Shown here: one piece after another, positions 63,550 through 64,000 of the stretch
Layout of the letters: every line of letters starts with the position of its first letter
How positions within the stretch are numbered: position 1 is the stretch's first letter
Source: Vibrio amylolyticus
Lineage (GTDB): Bacteria; Pseudomonadota; Gammaproteobacteria; Enterobacterales; Vibrionaceae
Assembly (NCBI RefSeq): GCF_023145695.1
Contig: NZ_JAJHVV010000009.1
Span: forward strand, 166,862 to 230,861
Direction of reading: 5' to 3'
Length of the DNA stretch: 64,000 nt
Position numbers and translations under genes: made by a program
The notes under the pieces: model-generated
What the model was told of the DNA's origin: nothing
What the model saw: only the letters and a program-made list of their open reading frames with translations
Database searches by the model: none

Positions 63550-64000
63550 TGATCTTCACCCGATAAAATGGACACCATATTTCTAAAGCCCCATCACAAC
63601 TTCATACTCATTTGGGCTTCGATATCCTAAGCTTGAATGCAGTCTATAACGGTTATAAAAATGCTGGATATAACCCGCTAGTTTATCTCTGAGCTGCTTC
63701 TCACTTTTAAATGTATTCTTTCTAATCATGTCGCCCTTGAGTGTATGAAAGAATGACTCTACTTCAGCGTTATCTGTGCAGTGGCCTGGACGATTCATGC
63801 TCGGCACTATTCCATTTCTTTTTAGAAGCGCTTGCACCTCATGAGAGCGGTACTCTGAACCTCTGTCTGTATGGAACAATAAACCACTAGACGGTGCTCG
63901 GTTACGTACGGCCATCCTTAAAGAACTCATCGTCAACGCTGTACTCTTTTGCTTACCGAGAGACCACCCCACAACTTTACGTGAATAGAGGTCAATAATA
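63550..64000 (-). mobile_element. IS3 family insertion sequence (one end)
   Basis: The putative end starts TGATCTTCACCC at 63550, runs through GGACACC and is followed by the transposase gene 3' end. The other end lies outside the window. It disrupts an attC, so the insertion came after the cassette. Confidence 0.7.
63583..64000 (-). CDS. IS3 family transposase OrfB (5' end outside window)
   Basis: The open frame runs off the right edge, and 139 codons are visible. It shows the rve core with LLFHTDRGSEYRSHEVQALL (second catalytic Asp), NAEVESFFHTLKGDM (catalytic Glu) and the C-terminal YNRYRLHSSLGYRSPNEYE of IS3 OrfB. It catalyses cut/copy transposition with OrfA. It is truncated only by the window. 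Confidence 0.92.
   Translation of the reverse strand, partial: IIDLYSRKVVGWSLGKQKSTALTMSSLRMAVRNRAPSSGLLFHTDRGSEYRSHEVQALLKRNGIVPSMNRPGHCTDNAEVESFFHTLKGDMIRKNTFKSEKQLRDKLAGYIQHFYNRYRLHSSLGYRSPNEYEVVMGL

Overview
The window looks like a chromosomal segment from a marine Vibrio or close relative (Vibrionaceae). The evidence is a moderate-to-low GC content, a secreted chitinase and a secreted metalloprotease, Zur-type L31/L36 ribosomal paralogues, and an integron cassette array with Vibrio-type cassettes (lipocalin, DUF6404-like, DUF4144-like, GFA, GNAT, HEPN) separated by attC sites. No rRNA, tRNA or CRISPR array was seen. The genus is inferred from gene content, not from a marker gene.

Region 1 (1-19.4 kb) is mixed chromosomal content. 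It holds a truncated CDGSH/glutamate-synthase protein, pirin with a divergent LysR regulator, a multidomain GH18 chitinase, an AsnC/LysE divergent pair, a YtrA-like GntR/ABC operon with a perfect palindromic operator, an ABC-F ATPase whose Shine-Dalgarno sequence lies in a hairpin, a PKD metalloprotease, an RsgA-like GTPase, a lone HPt protein, and an old yellow enzyme/TetR divergent pair with three tandem operators.

Region 2 (19.4-33.7 kb and 40.0-47.4 kb) is a purine catabolic island. Guanine deaminase and 8-oxoguanine deaminase feed xanthine dehydrogenase XdhABC. Urate then passes through PuuD, UraH, UraD, PuuE, allantoicase and ureidoglycolate lyase to glyoxylate and urea. Two purine permeases (an NCS2 urate/xanthine type and an AzgA type) and a CdaR-GntP-glycerate kinase block accompany it. 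A FadR-type GntR gene lies at the right end. The exact palindrome TTGTATACAA occurs in the puuE/uraH intergenic region and upstream of gntR, and two near copies lie upstream of xdhA, so a single local regulon is predicted. No urease and no glyoxylate carboligase are visible.

Region 3 (33.9-39.9 kb) splits the purine island. It contains a tiny lipoprotein gene overlapping a large secreted protein of unknown function, an L36B/L31B pair under a Zur-like box, a secreted hypothetical, an HD-GYP phosphodiesterase and a small membrane protein under a perfect CRP-type site.

Region 4 (48-53.7 kb) is a complete yejABEF peptide ABC transporter operon ending in a perfect 27-bp hairpin. Region 5 (53.7-56.3 kb) holds small chromosomal genes. 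Region 6 (56.3-64 kb) is the distal end of an integron cassette array whose genes nearly all read leftward, which implies that the integrase lies beyond the right edge. It includes a frameshifted paralogue of one of its own cassettes, one cassette gene in reverse orientation encoding a duplicated cysteine motif, and an IS3-type element that interrupts an attC site at the right edge.
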